Assembly (NCBI GenBank): GCA_003224075.1
Contig: QHYF01000045.1
Span: 539 to 8,602 of the forward strand
Source of the DNA: Acidobacteriota bacterium
Lineage (GTDB): Bacteria; Acidobacteriota; Terriglobia; Acidiferrales; UBA7541
Length of the DNA stretch: 8,064 nt
Reading direction: 5' to 3'
The position numbers and the translations under genes were made by a program. Each line of letters starts with the position of its first letter. The stretch's first letter is position 1. Below the pieces are notes generated by a model. That model made no database searches. It was not told where the DNA came from and was given only the letters and a program-made list of their open reading frames with translations. Shown here in pieces: positions 6,040 to 8,064 of this stretch.

Positions 6040-6840
6040 CTAACGGAAGAGATCTTCGGAGGAGGGGCGGATGATGCTGGCAGCCGGCTCGGATGCAGGC
6101 TTGTAGCGATAGCCACGAATGAGAACAACGGGAGAGCCTTCCGACTTGCCCATCAAGAGACCGGCAGCAGCAGCGAGCTCATCGGCAACAGCGAGGATCG
6201 TCGCGGTGAGAGGCTTTCCTTGGCGATCCTTGGTGCCTCGCAGATCGAGAAGCACGGGAACGCCGGCAGCGCCAATGGCGACATTTGTCAAGCCGAGGCG
6301 CCAGGGGCGCCCAAAAGTGTCGCTGATGATGACGGCGAGGCGTTTGCCGGTTCGCTTGCGGAGCGCGGCGACAAGCTTTTTGGCGGAACGATCGGGATTG
6401 CGAGGCAGCAGAGTCACGATGCCGCGGCCACGAACATTCGAATGGTCGACCCCGGCATTGGCGCAGACGAAACCGTGGTGAGTTTCCGTAATCAAGACGT
6501 GCTCGCTCCGCACGATGCGCCGCGATTCCTTCAGAACGACTTCAATGATGCGCGGGTCCTTCTTCAAACGATGGGCAATGGCAATCGCATCAACCGAAGG
6601 TTTTACCTTTGTAAGCCGGACCATAGATCCTTCGGCCTTGGAAACGATCTTTTGAGCGATGACAAGAATGTCGCCATCTTCGAAGCGCATCCCAGCTTTC
6701 CGCGCCGAATCCGCTATTCGTTTGGGAAGGTCATCTCCCCGGCGAATTTCCGGGAACCGCGGGATGCGAAACAGCCGCAAGCCGGAAGCGGCCGCCGAAG
6801 TGTCCTTCGAGGAAGAGGCGGATTTAGAAGGTCTGGCCAT
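6040..6840 (-). CDS. cofE: CofE, coenzyme F420-0:L-glutamate ligase
   Basis: CofE uses GTP to add glutamate, usually with gamma linkages, to F420-0. The 266-residue product carries the family motifs in order: GDILVIAQKIVSKAEG at 56-71, GFVCANAGVDHSNV at about 123-136, ISDTFGRPWRLGLTNVAIGAAG at 172-193, and ADELAAAAGLLMGK near 219-232. An N-terminal stretch of about 20 residues (MARPSKSASSSKDTSAAASG) looks disordered. The ATG at 6840 is chosen although it lacks a clear ribosome binding site. The only longer start, a TTG at 6936, falls inside the loop of a strong terminator hairpin, so it is unlikely. The protein ends soon after the ligase domain and lacks the C-terminal nitroreductase-like domain of mycobacterial FbiB. 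It is the first gene of a cofE-cofG-cofD run with a candidate promoter just upstream. Identity is very secure; the number of glutamates added is not predictable. Confidence 0.95.
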   Translation of the reverse strand: MARPSKSASSSKDTSAAASGLRLFRIPRFPEIRRGDDLPKRIADSARKAGMRFEDGDILVIAQKIVSKAEGSMVRLTKVKPSVDAIAIAHRLKKDPRIIEVVLKESRRIVRSEHVLITETHHGFVCANAGVDHSNVRGRGIVTLLPRNPDRSAKKLVAALRKRTGKRLAVIISDTFGRPWRLGLTNVAIGAAGVPVLLDLRGTKDRQGKPLTATILAVADELAAAAGLLMGKSEGSPVVLIRGYRYKPASEPAASIIRPSSEDLFR

Positions 6841-6856
6841 GAGCGCGAAAAGGGAA

Positions 6857-6885
6857 ATCTTACGTGAGCCGAGGAAAGCTTTCAC
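6857..6885 (-). promoter_or_regulatory. Candidate promoter for the cofE-cofG-cofD run
   Basis: On the minus strand GTGAAA (6885-6880) and TAAGAT (6862-6857) are 17 bases apart, each with four of six consensus matches. Transcription would start near 6850, giving a leader of roughly ten bases before the cofE ATG at 6840. It lies just downstream of the terminator at 6916-6952, where an operon promoter would be needed. The motif match alone is modest. Confidence 0.35.
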
Positions 6886-6915
6886 CTGTCGAGAATTGTC
6901 CCGCGAGAAACAGAA

Positions 6916-6952
6916 CGGGCGGGGCGCCTGCTCCAAGCAAGTGCCCCGCCCG
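6916..6952 (-). terminator. Strong hairpin terminator after the Gln-rich gene
   Basis: CGGGCGGGGC (6916-6925) pairs perfectly with GCCCCGCCCG (6943-6952), a ten-base-pair GC-rich stem. Inside the loop TGCT (6929-6932) and AGCA (6936-6939) can pair around CCA, extending the structure past a three-by-three internal loop. On the minus strand it sits 29 bases after the stop codon at 6982 and is followed by a partly T-rich stretch (TTCTGTTTCTC). It therefore fits an intrinsic terminator for the gene at 6982-8064 and separates it from the cof genes. Confidence 0.75.
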
Positions 6953-6981
6953 CGATAACTCTCCCGGACCGCTCAGTCCGT

Positions 6982-8064
6982 TCAGCGGTGCGGTTTGTCG
7001 TCTTTTTCCTTGTCCTTCGGTTTATCCGACTGCTTGTCTTTCGGACGTTCCTGCTGCTTCTGTTGCTGTTGTTGTTGTTTTTGCTGCAGCTTCTGCTGTT
7101 CCTGATCGTGTTTGTGCTCCACTTGCTCGAGCTGCCGCTGTTGTTTTTGCTGGACTTGTTGCTGCTGCTGATCCTGCTTGCGCTGCATCTGTTCCAGCTG
7201 CTGCTGTTGTCTCTGCTGGATCTGCTGCTGGTTCCGGTCGTCCGCAGTTTTCTGCTGAGTTCTCTGCTGTTCCTGCTGCTGTTGCCCGATCCGCTGCCGC
7301 TCCTGATCTTGTCTCTGGCGGAGCCGTTCCTGATCCTGCTGAACTTTCTGCTGCTCCTGGACTTGCTTTTGCTCGATGCGCTGCCGTTCCTGGTCCTGTT
7401 TCTGGCGGAGCTGCTCGGTTTCCTGCTGGTGCTTCTGTTCGAGCTGCGGGTTCACATTTCCAGGCGCATTGCCGGGATTGTTTGGCCGCACCGAAGGCGG
7501 ACGGTCGTTGTAGATTCTCGGATTGCCGGCATTTGCGGGCGGATTGCCCGGCTTGTTGCCAGGTTTGTTGACGTCCTGATTCGCCGGAGGCGCATTGTTT
7601 TGCACAACGGGCGGGTTTGCAGGTTTCATCTGAGACTGTCCGGCGTTGCCCGGAGGTCCGGGCCGGTTCGCCCGATTGTTGTTCGGCATGTCGCCGGGCC
7701 GATTGGCCGGAACGTTCTGCGGCTGGGCAGGTTTTGCCGGCGGGGCGATTTTCACCGGAATTGGCGTGGCTTGCACGCTCTCGCGCTGCTGCTGGCGCAT
7801 TTCCGAAATCGCGATGGGCCTGCCGCCATTGGCTTTGATGAGTTGCTGCTGCTGCTCGAAACGAGCAGGAGGAGGCGGCGGCGGTGTCTTCGCTACGACG
7901 CCGCGGCTCTCAAGCACCGCGGGGGGACGAACCCTGGCCGGGGCGCCGGCGCCGAGGACGGCTTCCTTCGGCGGCGCCGCCACGGGCGCGGCAGCAACCG
8001 CAACTGGGGCATTGACAACTTCCCGCTCGTCGACTTTGATCATGTGCTTGCCCACGGGCTGAGC
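6982..8064 (-). CDS. Gln/Pro/Asn-rich low-complexity protein, C-terminal part (probable FecR/DUF6600-type tail), truncated by window edge
   Basis: The frame is open to the window end and its upstream codons (Ala-Gln-Pro before the GTG at 8055) continue the same composition, so this is a partial gene with its start outside. The visible 361 residues comprise an Ala/Pro-rich part with VLGAGAPARVRPP and six prolines near 61-66 followed by ARFEQQQQLIKANGGRPI, a Pro/Asn/Gly-rich linker (about 100-205), a Gln-rich charged segment (about 207-340) likely to form a coiled coil or extended helix, and a Lys/Asp tail ending KDDKPHR. From memory, the VLG...RPP...PPPPP...ANGGRP pattern resembles the C-terminal part of acidobacterial FecR/DUF6600 surface proteins; the diagnostic upstream domain is not visible, so this remains a similarity call. 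There are no catalytic motifs or membrane segments in this part. Function is unknown; a cell-surface or periplasmic role is inference. Confidence 0.72.
   Translation of the reverse strand, partial: AQPVGKHMIKVDEREVVNAPVAVAAAPVAAPPKEAVLGAGAPARVRPPAVLESRGVVAKTPPPPPPARFEQQQQLIKANGGRPIAISEMRQQQRESVQATPIPVKIAPPAKPAQPQNVPANRPGDMPNNNRANRPGPPGNAGQSQMKPANPPVVQNNAPPANQDVNKPGNKPGNPPANAGNPRIYNDRPPSVRPNNPGNAPGNVNPQLEQKHQQETEQLRQKQDQERQRIEQKQVQEQQKVQQDQERLRQRQDQERQRIGQQQQEQQRTQQKTADDRNQQQIQQRQQQQLEQMQRKQDQQQQQVQQKQQRQLEQVEHKHDQEQQKLQQKQQQQQQKQQERPKDKQSDKPKDKEKDDKPHR
7288..7410 (-). repeat. Internal duplication in the Gln-rich coding region (87-bp period)
   Basis: Bases 7288-7323 and 7375-7410 are near-identical copies 87 bases (29 codons) apart. 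They encode LRQRQDQERQRI and LRQKQDQERQRI, joined by a Gln/Glu-rich spacer. The copies differ at synonymous and a few other positions, so this is an older in-frame duplication within the Gln-rich segment, not a recent one. Confidence 0.65.

Noticed and set aside
4908..6074. Plus-strand open frame of 388 codons opposite cofG
   Set aside because: cofG on the other strand has unmistakable motifs; the plus frame has antisense-like composition and no recognisable family.
5964..6128. N-terminal extension of CofG (55 codons)
   Set aside because: It translates the intergenic repeat and overlaps the cofE end; CofG family similarity begins after the ATG at 5963.
5956..6867. Plus-strand open frame of 303 codons opposite cofE
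   Set aside because: cofE is certain on the minus strand, and this frame reads through the ACACAGAG repeat and a biased sequence without motifs.
7040..7440. Trinucleotide CAG/CTG-like repeat as a CRISPR or tandem satellite
   Set aside because: The periodicity is a codon effect of poly-Gln coding with mixed CAA/CAG; there are no regular spacers.
6864..7571. Plus-strand Ala/Ser/Cys-rich open frame opposite the Gln-rich gene
   Set aside because: It is the mirror of Gln-rich codons and the terminator; composition is an artefact of CAG/CTG-rich DNA. The minus frame has a terminator and a plausible family resemblance.

Overview
The window looks like chromosomal DNA of moderately high GC content from a Gram-negative environmental bacterium, most plausibly an Acidobacteriota (Terriglobia-like) member. 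That placement is inference. It rests on a degenerate PilZ-like protein, a Gln/Pro/Asn-rich protein resembling the tails of acidobacterial FecR/DUF6600-type proteins, a CACAGAG-type intergenic repeat, and bacterial F420 genes. No rRNA, tRNA, CRISPR array or transposase was seen, and no stretch over 300 bases lacks a gene.

Layout. Bases 17-361 (minus) encode a small PilZ-like protein. It is divergent from a two-gene plus-strand unit: a ChbG/HpnK (YdjC) family carbohydrate deacetylase (485-1369) and, 21 bases on, a membrane-anchored family 2 glycosyltransferase of the ArnC/DPM1/GtrB type (1391-2413). The pair has the logic of a polyprenyl-phosphate sugar being made and then N-deacetylated. A hairpin at 2420-2453 separates it from a convergent flavin-reductase-like gene (2465-2968, minus).

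Bases 2465-6840 form a cofactor F420 region. The flavin-reductase-like gene is divergent from npdG (3089-3766, plus), an F420H2:NADP oxidoreductase. npdG converges on a minus-strand biosynthetic run, cofE (6840-6040), cofG (5963-4743) and cofD (4732-3794). CofG is the radical SAM half of Fo synthase, CofD attaches the phospho-lactyl-type group from its GDP-activated donor to Fo, and CofE adds glutamate. NpdG then reduces or oxidises the finished cofactor with NADP(H). cofH and cofC are not in the window, and CofE lacks the C-terminal reductase domain found in FbiB, so at least two steps must be encoded elsewhere.

The right edge (6982-8064, minus) holds the C-terminal part of a low-complexity protein, closed by a strong hairpin terminator at 6916-6952. 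That terminator also argues for the short form of CofE starting at 6840. Nothing here is clearly a new system. The most useful leads are the incomplete F420 set with its adjacent split-barrel flavoprotein, and the deacetylase/glycosyltransferase pair.
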